DNA of 6,292 nt from Actinomycetes bacterium (GTDB lineage Bacteria > Actinomycetota > Actinomycetes > Actinomycetales > Microbacteriaceae): positions 1 to 6,292 of the forward strand of contig JAEYUT010000179.1 of the NCBI GenBank assembly GCA_023432305.1, read 5' to 3'. The first letter of the stretch is position 1, and each line of letters starts with the position of its first letter. The notes beneath the pieces are model-generated. The model was not told the DNA's origin. It saw only the letters and a program-made list of their open reading frames with translations, and did not search any database. Below are positions 1 to 5,981 of the stretch, one piece after another. The position numbers and the translations under genes were made by a program.

Positions 1-1004
1 ACGCGCAGCAGCCCCATGAGCGGGAACATGAGCCGCGCCTGCACGGTCGTGAAGGCGACGAGCGTCCCCGCGGTCACCTCGACGCCGTCGAGGATCAGCC
101 ACGCGGCGACCAGGTAGATGACCGCCGGGATGACCGACATGAACACGCTCACGACGGCGAAGAACCACTGCCCCGACATCTGCAGGCGCACCTGGAGATC
201 GATCTGGCGCTCGTTCTCGTCGGTGTAGCGCCCGATCTCGGCAGGCTGACGATTGAAGGTCTTCGCGAGCAGGATGCCGGACACCGAGAGCGTCTCCTGG
301 GTGATCGCCGTCATCTCGGACAGCGACTCCTGCGTCTCGGTCGCGATGCGCGCGCGCACCTGGCCGACGCGGCGCTGGGCCCACACGAGCACGGGCAGCA
401 GGATGATCGCGACGACGGTGAGCTGCCAGCTGAGCAGCAGCATCGCCACGAGCGCGCCGATCACGGTGACGGTGTTGCCGACGACGCTCGAGATGGTGTT
501 GTTGAGCACGGATGCGACGCCGCCGACGTCGTTCTGGAGCCGGGACTGGATGACGCCCGTCTTGGTGCGGGTGAAGAAGCCGAGCTCCATCGCCTGCAGG
601 TGACTGAAGAGCTTCACGCGAAGCGCGCCCATCACCGAGTTGCCGACTTTCGCGGTGAGGTAGGTCTGCGCGACGCCGAGCGCGGCGCTCATGAGCCAGA
701 GGCCCACCATCGCACCCACGAGCACGAGCAGCACGGGCACATCCGGCCCCGCACCGCCCGCAGGGAACAGGCCGTCGTCGAAGGCGCGCTGGGTGAGCAG
801 GGGCGGAAGCACGCCGAGCGCGGCTGAGACCAGCACGAGGACGATGGTGATGATCAGCTGGGTGCGGTACGGGGCGAAGAGCTCGCCGATGCGCTCGATC
901 AGGTGCGGGATGCGGGGCGCGGTCGCGTTCTCGGCGCGCTGCACCGCCTCGTCGCGGCTGCCCACTCCCCGGCCGCCGACGCGGCCGCCCATTCCTCCGT
1001 GCAT
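1..1004 (-). CDS. ABC exporter, fused permease/ATPase (N-terminal transmembrane domain only, partial)
   Basis: This is the first 334 residues of an ABC-type exporter half-transporter, open to the left window edge. It would sit in the cytoplasmic membrane and use ATP to move an unknown substrate, lipid or drug outward. Hydrophobic segments lie at about residues 49-72, 90-113, 175-205 and 278-305. The stretch around residues 132-160 (FSHLQAMELGFFTRTKTG, then SRLQNDV) is the usual helix after TM2 in type IV exporters. Walker A, signature and Walker B motifs lie beyond the edge and are not seen. Two ATGs are close together: 1010 leaves only 3 nt after the GAGGTG ribosome site at 1014-1019, while 1004 leaves 9 nt, so 1004 is preferred. 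The N-terminus is Gly/Arg-rich (MHGGMGGRVGGRG). It starts just after the sugar operon terminator and seems to have its own promoter. Class is sure; substrate is unknown. Confidence 0.93.
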   Translation of the reverse strand, partial: MHGGMGGRVGGRGVGSRDEAVQRAENATAPRIPHLIERIGELFAPYRTQLIITIVLVLVSAALGVLPPLLTQRAFDDGLFPAGGAGPDVPVLLVLVGAMVGLWLMSAALGVAQTYLTAKVGNSVMGALRVKLFSHLQAMELGFFTRTKTGVIQSRLQNDVGGVASVLNNTISSVVGNTVTVIGALVAMLLLSWQLTVVAIILLPVLVWAQRRVGQVRARIATETQESLSEMTAITQETLSVSGILLAKTFNRQPAEIGRYTDENERQIDLQVRLQMSGQWFFAVVSVFMSVIPAVIYLVAAWLILDGVEVTAGTLVAFTTVQARLMFPLMGLLR

Positions 1005-1033
1005 GCTCATGTGCACCTCGCTTTCCCTGCTTC

Positions 1034-1055
1034 GCGATATTCTACGATATATCGC
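1034..1055 (-). promoter_or_regulatory. Repressor-like operator upstream of the ABC exporter
   Basis: Arms GCGATAT (1034-1040) and ATATCGC (1049-1055) form an inverted repeat with an 8-nt spacer. Within it, CGATATATCG (1045-1054) is a perfect 10-bp palindrome, and CGATAT occurs twice in direct orientation exactly 10 bp apart (1035, 1045), one helical turn. The element is AT-rich in a GC-rich background and lies 30-51 nt before the exporter start, where a promoter should be. A weak -10-like TAGAAT (1044-1039, minus strand) lies inside it. Such sites next to ABC exporters are typical of PadR or MarR family repressors, but no regulator gene is in view, so the family is inference. Confidence 0.5.
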
Positions 1056-1079
1056 TAGGTGGTGCTGGTGTCGACAAGC

Positions 1080-1114
1080 AGGTGCCCCTCGGCCGCCTGG
1101 ACCGAGGGGCACCT
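1080..1114 (-). terminator. Terminator hairpin of the sugar-uptake operon
   Basis: A perfect 13-bp stem pairs AGGTGCCCCTCGG (1080-1092) with CCGAGGGGCACCT (1102-1114) around a 9-nt loop. It starts 11 nt after the stop codon of the last permease. The sequence following it on the minus strand (GCTTGTCGAC) has only a poor T-run, which is common for actinobacterial terminators. It separates the sugar operon from the exporter gene. Confidence 0.75.
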
Positions 1115-1125
1115 GAGCCCGAGCG

Positions 1126-2106
1126 CTACCCCTTCGTGGAGCCGGCCAGCAGCCCCCGCACGAAGTATCTCTGCAGCGAGAAGAACACGATGAGCGGCAC
1201 GATGAGCGACACGAACGCGCCCGCCGTCAGCCGATGCCATTCCTGCCCGCGCGACCCGACCATCTCCGCGAGCCTCTGCGTGAGCGGCGCCGCATCCTGC
1301 GTGCCACCCGAGAAGATGAGCGCCACGAGCAGGTCGTTCCACACCCAGAGGAACTGGAAGATCGCGACCGAGGCGATCGCCGGCACCGCCAGCGGCAGCA
1401 CGATCCGCAGGAAGATCTGCCCGTGCGTCGCGCCGTCCACGCGCGCCGCCTCGATGACATCCCCGGGGATCTCGGAGATGAAATTGTGCAGCAGGAAGAT
1501 CGCCAGCGGCAGCGCGAAGATCGTGTGCGCGATCCAGATCGGCAGATAGTTCTGCACCGGGATCATCGGAAGCACGTCGTGTATCCACTGCTGGCCGGGC
1601 TTCAGCCACGTGGAGAAGAACTGCAGCAGCGGCACGAGCGCCATCTGCAGCGGCACGATCTGCAGCGCGAAGACGAAGACGAACAGCGGACCCACGAACC
1701 GGAAGCGCATCCACGCGAACGCGTACGCCGCCATCGCGGCGATCGCGATCGGGAACACGGTCGCCGGAATCGCGATGAAGAGCGAGTTGACGAAGTAGGC
1801 GCCGAGCTGCGGCGACGACTGCGACGGCGAGAGGAGCACGTCCTGGTAGTTGTCGAGCGTGAAGCCCGGGTTCTGGAAGATCGTCCACCACCCGGTCGTC
1901 TGGATCAGATCCGCAGGGCGGAACGAGGAGACGAAGATGCCGAATGTGGGGATCGTCCACAGCACCGCGATGAGGAGTGCCGCGAAGGTGGCCCAGCGGG
2001 AGGTCAGTCGCCGCTTGACGCGCTCGGTCTTGAGGCCCGCGAGGGCCTCCTCCGCTTCGGTCCCGTCACCGGGGATGGGCAGATCGACGGGGGCCACGCT
2101 GGTCAT
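1126..2106 (-). CDS. Carbohydrate ABC transporter permease, MalG/AglG type
   Basis: This 326-residue inner-membrane protein is the second permease of a binding-protein-dependent sugar importer. It pairs with the upstream permease to form the channel. After a charged cytosolic N-terminus (residues 1-37) come about six membrane segments, near 38-61, 104-128, 138-160, 188-210, 240-262 and 294-310. The EAA loop that docks on the ATPase is intact at about 219-238 (EAARVDGATHGQIFLRIVLP). The C-terminus QRYFVRGLLAGSTKG is the hallmark ending of MalG-like subunits. The start at 2106 is fixed by an ATGA overlap with the stop of the upstream permease, which implies translational coupling. An in-frame extension to 2535 runs antisense-frame through the upstream gene and is not real. 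Alpha-glucoside specificity (AglG-like) is inferred from the partner proteins; another oligosaccharide is possible. Confidence 0.95.
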   Translation of the reverse strand: MTSVAPVDLPIPGDGTEAEEALAGLKTERVKRRLTSRWATFAALLIAVLWTIPTFGIFVSSFRPADLIQTTGWWTIFQNPGFTLDNYQDVLLSPSQSSPQLGAYFVNSLFIAIPATVFPIAIAAMAAYAFAWMRFRFVGPLFVFVFALQIVPLQMALVPLLQFFSTWLKPGQQWIHDVLPMIPVQNYLPIWIAHTIFALPLAIFLLHNFISEIPGDVIEAARVDGATHGQIFLRIVLPLAVPAIASVAIFQFLWVWNDLLVALIFSGGTQDAAPLTQRLAEMVGSRGQEWHRLTAGAFVSLIVPLIVFFSLQRYFVRGLLAGSTKG

Positions 2107-3071
2107 CGGATCTCCCTCTGCTTGCGCATGATGTTGACGTTGTAGATGACGATCGGCAGCACGAGCACGAACAGGATGACGGCGAGCGCGGAGCCGCGCC
2201 CCACCTCCGAGGCGCGGAACGCCTGGGTGTACATCTCGTTGGCGATGACGCTCGTATTGAAGTTTCCGGCGGTCATGGTGCGCACGATGTCGAACACCTT
2301 GAGGGTCGCGATCGAGATCGTGGTGAGCACGACGACGAGTGAGCCGCGGATGCCGGGGATCGTGACGTTGCGGAATCGCTGCCACGGGTTCGTCCCGTCG
2401 AGCTGAGCCGCCTCCACCTGCTCGGTCGGGATGCCTTTGATCGCCGCCGAGAGAACGACCATCGCGAACCCGGTCTGGATCCAGATCATCACGATGATGA
2501 GGAGGAACGTGTTGATGGGATCGGTCTGCAGCCACTGCACCGGGTCGCCGCCGAACGCCACCCCGAGCGCGTTCAGAAGACCGATCTGCTCGCGGCCGGC
2601 GGACTTGTACTCGTAGACGAACTTCCAGATGATGCCGGCGCCGACGAACGAGATCGCCATCGGCATGAAGACGAGCGCCTTGTAGATGCGCTCGCCTCGC
2701 GACTTGTCGATGAAGACGGCGTAGAGGAGACCGAGCGCGGTGGACAGCGTCGGCACGAGCGCCACCCAGATGATGGTGTTGACGAGGGTCCGAAGCGCCG
2801 CAGGCTGCGTGAACAGCCAGACGAAGTTGGCCCAGCTGAACTCCCCCGACTTGTCGAGGAAGGCGAGCCCTGTGGTGCGGATCGCCGGGTAGATGAGGCC
2901 GATCGCCAGCAGGATGATCGCGGGCGCCAGGAACCCGACGAGCTGCCAGTAGTCGCGGCCCCGTTTCGGGGCCTTGTCGATGAGGAAGACGAGCAGGCCG
3001 ATGACGGCGGCGAAGATCGCCAGTCCCATCACGACCTGCAGGATCTTCCCGATCAGATCCGCGGTGGTCAT
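2103..3071 (-). CDS. Carbohydrate ABC transporter permease, MalF/AglF type
   Basis: This 322-residue membrane protein is the first permease of the sugar importer. Hydrophobic segments lie near residues 8-31, 43-63, 97-120, 128-150, 188-210, 243-262 and 294-312, so it has an extra N-terminal helix compared with MalG, as MalF-like subunits do. The EAA loop is at about 220-240 (EAAQLDGTNPWQRFRNVTIP). The segment FMPMAISFVGAGIIWKFVYEYK (about 135-156, shown here in part as SFVGAGIIWKFVYEY) resembles AglF of alpha-glucoside transporters. That resemblance is recalled, not searched. An AGAAAGG ribosome site lies 11 nt before the ATG at 3071. It follows the binding-protein gene after a 119-nt gap holding a strong stem-loop, and its stop overlaps the next permease start by 4 nt (ATGA). 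Confidence 0.95.
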   Translation of the reverse strand: MTTADLIGKILQVVMGLAIFAAVIGLLVFLIDKAPKRGRDYWQLVGFLAPAIILLAIGLIYPAIRTTGLAFLDKSGEFSWANFVWLFTQPAALRTLVNTIIWVALVPTLSTALGLLYAVFIDKSRGERIYKALVFMPMAISFVGAGIIWKFVYEYKSAGREQIGLLNALGVAFGGDPVQWLQTDPINTFLLIIVMIWIQTGFAMVVLSAAIKGIPTEQVEAAQLDGTNPWQRFRNVTIPGIRGSLVVVLTTISIATLKVFDIVRTMTAGNFNTSVIANEMYTQAFRASEVGRGSALAVILFVLVLPIVIYNVNIMRKQREIR

Positions 3072-3140
3072 CGCATCACGCGCCTTTCTTCGACGGCGAA
3101 GAGGTTGAGCGAGTCGAGGTCGGAGCTCGCTCGGCTCCGG

Positions 3141-3181
3141 GAGGTCGGGGGCGGACTGTCGCCAGTTCCGCCCCCGATCTC
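3141..3181 (-). other. Stable stem-loop between binding-protein and permease genes
   Basis: GAGGTCGGGGGCGGA (3141-3155) pairs with TCCGCCCCCGATCTC (3167-3181) over 15 bp, with a single G-T wobble and an 11-nt loop. It begins 9 nt after the binding-protein stop codon. No T-run follows it on the minus strand, and a second, smaller hairpin follows (CGGAGC 3121-3126 with GCTCCG 3134-3139). Position and lack of U-tract fit an mRNA-stabilising or partial-termination element that keeps the binding protein more abundant than the permeases, as known for malE-malF-type operons. The function is inferred. Confidence 0.6.
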
Positions 3182-3190
3182 ATCGGTCGG

Positions 3191-4546
3191 TCAGCTGGCG
3201 GGCCAGCTGGCTTCGATCGCGTCCACGGTGGCCTGCGTCGACTGCCCGCTCACCCACGCCACGATGCCCTTCCAGAAGGAGTCCGCACCGACAGCACCGG
3301 GCATGAGGTCGGATCCATCGAAGCGGAACACCGTGTCACCCTGCAGGATCTCGATCGACTGCTCGAGCAGCTCGCTCGAGGCGTTCGCCGGATCGACGCC
3401 CTTGTTGGCCGAGATGACGCCGCCGAGCTTCACGCGGTTGTTCGCCCAGGTGTCGCTCGAGAGGTAGGCGCGCACCGCCTCCACCTCCTCCGCGTCGCGG
3501 AACGCCACCGGGAACTCACCGCCGCCCGTCACGGCCTGCGGGTCGTCGGCGTTCACCGGCGGCAGCAGGAACGCGAAGACGGTGCCGTCGGATGCGACGG
3601 TGTTCTCGTCGCCGCCCTCCGGGTTCCAGAAGGTCTCGTAGAACGAGGCCTGGTGGTGCAGCGAGCATTCGCCGTCGAGGATCGGCAGGCCGGCCGTCTG
3701 GAACGGCTCGCTGATCTGCGTGGTCACGTCGCCGATGCCGCCATTGACCATCTCGTTGCTCTTGAGGTACTCGCCCACCGAGTCGAATGCCTGGACGATC
3801 GCGGGGTCGTTGAACGGGATCTCGTGCGTCACCCACTGGTCGTAGACATCGGGGCCTGCCTGGCGGAGCACGAAGTCCTCGATCCAGTCGGTGCCGGGCC
3901 AGCCGGTGGCCTCACCTGACTCCAGGCCCACGCACCACGGCTGGTGTCCGCTGTCCGAGGCGATCGTCTGCGAGAGCTCCATGAGCTCGTCGAGCGACTC
4001 GGGGATCTCGTAGCCGTTCTCCTCGAACTCCGCCGGCGAGTACCAGACGTAGCCCTTGATGGAGGCCATGAGCGGGGCGGCGTACACGACGCCATCAGCC
4101 GAGCCGTACTCCTTCCACGTGGGGTCCCACCATTCGTCGATGTTCGCCACAACCGGCTCCGATGCCGGGATCAGCCAGCCGCCCGCGGCGAGACGCTGGA
4201 GCAGACCGGGCTGCGGGATGATGCCGATGTCGGGGGCGTTGCCGCCCTCGGCGAGGACGGCGATCTGAGCCTCGAACTCGCTCGTGCCCTGGTAGTTGAT
4301 CTCGATGCCGGTGCATGTCTCGAAGTCCTTCCAGGACTCGACGAGACGGTCGGCCTCGAGGTCGAGGATCGTTCCGCCGATCGTGACGGTCTCGCCGTCG
4401 AACGATCCGTACTCCTCGTAGGGTCCGCAGTCGACCTCGCGGTCGTCGTCTGCTCCGATGTCGCCCGTGCACGCCGAGAGCGCGAGTGCGCCGATCCCGA
4501 TCGCTGCGATTCCGGCGGCCAGCCGGCGGTTCACCCGTGAGCGCAT
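3191..4546 (-). CDS. Sugar ABC transporter substrate-binding lipoprotein (alpha-glucoside type, AglE-like)
   Basis: This 451-residue extracellular binding protein captures sugar and delivers it to the two downstream permeases. The N-terminus is a lipoprotein signal peptide: a basic start (MRSRVNRR), a hydrophobic core to about residue 22, and the lipobox LSAC with Cys26 as the lipidation site. The mature part has the layout of family 1 extracellular solute-binding proteins: a strand rich in VTIGGTILD at about 53-61, then a WKDFETCTGIEINYQG segment and the APDIGIIPQPGLLQRLA segment typical of the first lobe. The length is normal for the family. Three or more cysteines after Cys26 (for example in CGPYEEY, FETCTG and PWCVG) could form disulfides. 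A near-perfect GAGGAGG ribosome site 4 nt before the ATG suggests strong translation and fixes the start. It opens the operon. The family is sure; alpha-glucoside specificity is inferred from recalled similarity of the set, and maltose, trehalose or another glycoside cannot be excluded. Confidence 0.95.
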   Translation of the reverse strand: MRSRVNRRLAAGIAAIGIGALALSACTGDIGADDDREVDCGPYEEYGSFDGETVTIGGTILDLEADRLVESWKDFETCTGIEINYQGTSEFEAQIAVLAEGGNAPDIGIIPQPGLLQRLAAGGWLIPASEPVVANIDEWWDPTWKEYGSADGVVYAAPLMASIKGYVWYSPAEFEENGYEIPESLDELMELSQTIASDSGHQPWCVGLESGEATGWPGTDWIEDFVLRQAGPDVYDQWVTHEIPFNDPAIVQAFDSVGEYLKSNEMVNGGIGDVTTQISEPFQTAGLPILDGECSLHHQASFYETFWNPEGGDENTVASDGTVFAFLLPPVNADDPQAVTGGGEFPVAFRDAEEVEAVRAYLSSDTWANNRVKLGGVISANKGVDPANASSELLEQSIEILQGDTVFRFDGSDLMPGAVGADSFWKGIVAWVSGQSTQATVDAIEASWPAS

Positions 4547-4635
4547 TCTTCCTCCTCATTGAGCCTCGTCCGCGATGCGGACCAGGTGCGGATGGTGCAG
4601 AATCGTTCGCTCCCTCCGGAGCGTTCACAGCGAAG

Positions 4636-4647
4636 GGAACCGTTTCC
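4636..4647 (-). promoter_or_regulatory. LacI-family-like operator upstream of the sugar operon
   Basis: GGAACCGTTTCC is a near-perfect 12-bp palindrome (one mismatched pair) with the central CG that is typical of LacI/GalR-family operators. It lies 90-101 nt before the binding-protein start codon. The same half-site GGAAACG recurs in opposite orientation at 4705-4711, giving two possible contacts about 57 bp apart. A weak -10-like TAGCGT (4659-4654) would put the transcription start close to the operator. No regulator gene is in the window, so the match rests on the sequence pattern alone. Confidence 0.5.
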
Positions 4648-4739
4648 GCCTCAACGCTAGGCGAGCGTGCACTCGGCGGTCTACCCCCAGACGGGTCACG
4701 ATCTGGAAACGCTCAGTCGGCGCCGCCGCGGAATGCGGA

Positions 4740-4773
4740 AAGGGCGCCACCCCCATGCGGGAGTGGCGCCCTT
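4740..4773 (-). terminator. Terminator hairpin of the rplJ-rplL unit
   Basis: AAGGGCGCCAC (4740-4750) pairs perfectly with GTGGCGCCCTT (4763-4773). After one A-C mismatch the stem continues with CCC/GGG around an ATGC loop. On the minus strand it begins 17 nt after the rplL stop codon and is followed by a short pyrimidine run (CCCTTTCC). It isolates ribosomal-protein transcription from the sugar operon downstream. Confidence 0.8.
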
Positions 4774-4790
4774 CGCGCGTAATGCGGAGA

Positions 4791-5180
4791 TTACTTGAGG
4801 ACGACCGTGGCGCCAGCCTCTTCGAGCTGAGCCTTCGCCTTCTCGGCGGTCTCCTTGTTCGCACCCTCGAGCACGGTGGCGGGGGTGCCGTCGACGAGAG
4901 CCTTCGCCTCACCGAGGCCGAGGCTGGTGAGCGCGCGCACCTCCTTGATGACCTGGATCTTCTTGTCGCCGGCCGACTCGATGACGACGTCGAACGAGTC
5001 CTTCTCCTCGACCTCTTCGGCGGCGGCGGCGCCACCGGCGACACCAGCAGCGGCAACGGCGACGGGGGCGGCGGCGGTGACCTCGAAGGTCTCCTCGAAC
5101 GCCTTGACGAACTCGGACAGCTCGATGAGCGAGAGCTCCTTGAACGCTGCGATCAGCTCGTCGGTGCTGAGCTTAGCCAT
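4791..5180 (-). CDS. rplL: 50S ribosomal protein L7/L12 (bL12)
   Basis: This 129-residue protein forms the flexible stalk of the large ribosomal subunit; dimers bind the C-terminal helix of L10 and recruit translation GTPases. The three expected parts are visible. The N-terminal dimerisation helices are at about 1-33 ([26 protein letters not shown] in part). An Ala/Val/Gly-rich hinge spans about 35-54. The globular C-terminal domain runs from about 60 to 129, with the factor-binding region [20 protein letters not shown] and the ending GATVVLK. The length is standard for actinobacteria. An AAGGAG ribosome site 6 nt before the ATG supports the start at 5180. It follows rplJ after 85 nt, in the conserved gene order. 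Confidence 0.99.
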   Translation of the reverse strand: MAKLSTDELIAAFKELSLIELSEFVKAFEETFEVTAAAPVAVAAAGVAGGAAAAEEVEEKDSFDVVIESAGDKKIQVIKEVRALTSLGLGEAKALVDGTPATVLEGANKETAEKAKAQLEEAGATVVLK

Positions 5181-5199
5181 TTCTTTCTCCTTAGCTTTC

Positions 5200-5249
5200 G
5201 GGGTGTCACCCCGGGGATCGTCACACCGGCGAGGGCTCGCCGGGCGTGT
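5200..5249 (-). other. Paired stem-loops in the rplJ-rplL intergenic gap
   Basis: Two hairpins fill the 85-nt gap. CCGGCGAG (5226-5233) pairs with CTCGCCGG (5236-5243), and ACA/TGT can add outer pairs with a bulge. GGGGT (5200-5204) pairs with ACCCC (5208-5212) around GTC. The latter ends about 10 nt before the rplL ribosome site. There is no U-run, so a terminator is unlikely. An mRNA stability or processing role, helping make more L12 than L10 (stalks need four or more L12 copies per L10), is a plausible but untested reading. Confidence 0.4.
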
Positions 5250-5265
5250 CTAGGTGCGAACCGTG

Positions 5266-5781
5266 TTAGTTCGCGGTCTCCTGCTTCTCGCGCAGAGCGT
5301 CGACCGTGCGGACGGCCTTCGCCAGCGGCGCGTTGAACAGGTAGGCAGCTCCGAACAGCGAGGCCTTGAAGGCGCCGGCGAGCTTCGCCAGCAGAACTTC
5401 ACGGGACTCGAGGTCGGCGAGCTTGCCCACCTCCGCGGCGGACAGAGCGGCACCGTCGAAGTAGCCGCCCTTGATCACGAGAAGAGGATTGGCCTTGGCG
5501 AAGTCACGGATGGCCTTCGCCACGTTGACAGTGTCACCGTGGACGAATGCGATCGCCGAAGGGCCCTCGAGGAGGTCGTCGAGACCCTCCACGCCGGCTT
5601 CCTTCGCTGCGATCTTGGTCAGCGTGTTCTTCACCACGGCGTAGCTCGCGTCCTGGCGGATGTTCGTGCGCAGCTGCTTGAGCTGAGCCACCGTCAGGCC
5701 GCGGTACTCGGTGAGCACGACCGCGTTCGAGCTGCGGAAAAGCTCCGCAAGCTCGGCGACCGTGGTTTCCTTGTTCGCCAT
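5266..5781 (-). CDS. rplJ: 50S ribosomal protein L10 (uL10)
   Basis: This 171-residue protein is the base of the ribosomal stalk: its N-terminal domain binds 23S rRNA next to L11, and its C-terminal helix carries the L7/L12 dimers. Recognisable family stretches are [18 protein letters not shown], the [14 protein letters not shown] motif at about 25-38, [11 protein letters not shown] at about 49-59, and [11 protein letters not shown] near 73-83. The C-terminal part (about 130-171) is the Ala/Leu-rich L12-binding helix. An AAGGAG ribosome site 4 nt before the ATG at 5781 supports this start. A longer frame back to 5943 runs through the structured leader and includes the attenuator, so it is rejected. 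Excess L10-L12 complex commonly represses this operon by binding its leader, and a candidate leader is present here. Confidence 0.99.
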   Translation of the reverse strand: MANKETTVAELAELFRSSNAVVLTEYRGLTVAQLKQLRTNIRQDASYAVVKNTLTKIAAKEAGVEGLDDLLEGPSAIAFVHGDTVNVAKAIRDFAKANPLLVIKGGYFDGAALSAAEVGKLADLESREVLLAKLAGAFKASLFGAAYLFNAPLAKAVRTVDALREKQETAN

Positions 5782-5832
5782 GGCGCTCCTTGTCATTGTG
5801 GATGAGCACCGAAGAAGCTGTCCGCCCGCATG

Positions 5833-5862
5833 AAAAAAGCTCCGGCGCAAGCGCACGGAGCT
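5833..5862 (-). terminator. Intrinsic attenuator hairpin in the rplJ leader
   Basis: On the minus strand AGCTCCG (5862-5856) pairs with CGGAGCT (5844-5838), continued by GCG/CGC after a single bulged base and capped by CTTG, and is followed at once by six T (5838-5833). This is a textbook intrinsic terminator located about 50 nt before the rplJ start codon, in the middle of an operon's leader. That position indicates attenuation rather than simple termination of the upstream gene, although it could also stop read-through from there. Confidence 0.8.
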
Positions 5863-5957
5863 GGGTGCCGGTCTCCCGGTTGCTTCACACACCTGCGCGG
5901 GCCCCTCGATGAGGACTTCGTCTGTGCTTCTGCAAGCAGGCACACAGAGACCAGCGG
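5833..5957 (-). promoter_or_regulatory. Ribosomal protein L10 leader (autoregulatory mRNA leader)
   Basis: The roughly 180-nt region before rplJ is highly structured and matches the position and character of the L10 leader family (Rfam L10_leader, by recall). On the minus strand, CCGG (5879-5876) and CCGG (5871-5868) close a GAGA tetraloop. This stem stacks on GGTG (5893-5890) paired with CACC (5867-5864), leaving a one-sided 10-nt bulge TGTGAAGCAA (5889-5880) that resembles a kink-turn-like protein site. Upstream, TCTGTG (5948-5943) pairs with CACAGA (5926-5921), and CCTC/GAGG (5914-5904) forms another small hairpin. The attenuator follows directly. The expected role is binding of L10-L12 to limit its own synthesis. 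The exact 5' limit is uncertain. Confidence 0.75.
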
Positions 5958-5971
5958 TCTTCGGTACGTCG

Positions 5972-5981
5972 AGGTTATCAC
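5972..5981 (-). promoter_or_regulatory. Possible -10 region for rplJ-rplL
   Basis: The minus-strand motif TGTGATAACCT overlaps the stop codon of the upstream gene and could serve as an extended -10 (GATAAC or TAACCT). It would place the transcription start near 5965 and give a leader of about 180 nt that includes the whole L10 leader. It sits inside an inverted repeat, GAGGT (5971-5975) and ACCTC (5982-5986). No good -35 hexamer is seen, so confidence is low. Confidence 0.3.

Noticed and set aside
1055..1960. Minus-strand frame of about 301 residues overlapping the second permease
   Set aside because: It runs in a shifted frame over an intact permease and through the terminator hairpin, and has the Arg/Ala/Asp-rich composition of an out-of-frame reading.
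1234..2145. Long plus-strand open frame of about 303 residues
   Set aside because: It is antisense to two clear permeases and encodes a low-complexity Arg/Glu/His-rich product, which is typical of reversed GC-rich coding DNA.
2107..2535. In-frame N-terminal extension of the second permease
   Set aside because: It overlaps the first permease in another frame with Arg/His-rich content. The ATGA overlap at 2106 is the natural start.
3944..4540. Plus-strand open frame of about 198 residues opposite the binding protein
   Set aside because: It is antisense to a well-recognised lipoprotein gene, has no ribosome site and no recognisable domain.
4608..4623. Small hairpin CGCTCC/GGAGCG in the leader of the binding-protein gene
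   Set aside because: The stem is only 6 bp, with no U-run and no clear relation to the ribosome site; it is compatible with chance in GC-rich DNA.
4575..5336. Plus-strand open frame of about 253 residues across rplL and its terminator
   Set aside because: It crosses a terminator hairpin and is antisense to rplL; its Leu/Gly/Glu-rich product is an artefact of L7/L12 codons.
5782..5943. In-frame N-terminal extension of L10
   Set aside because: It would translate the structured leader and attenuator. L10 proteins start at MANKE-like sequences, and a good ribosome site precedes 5781.
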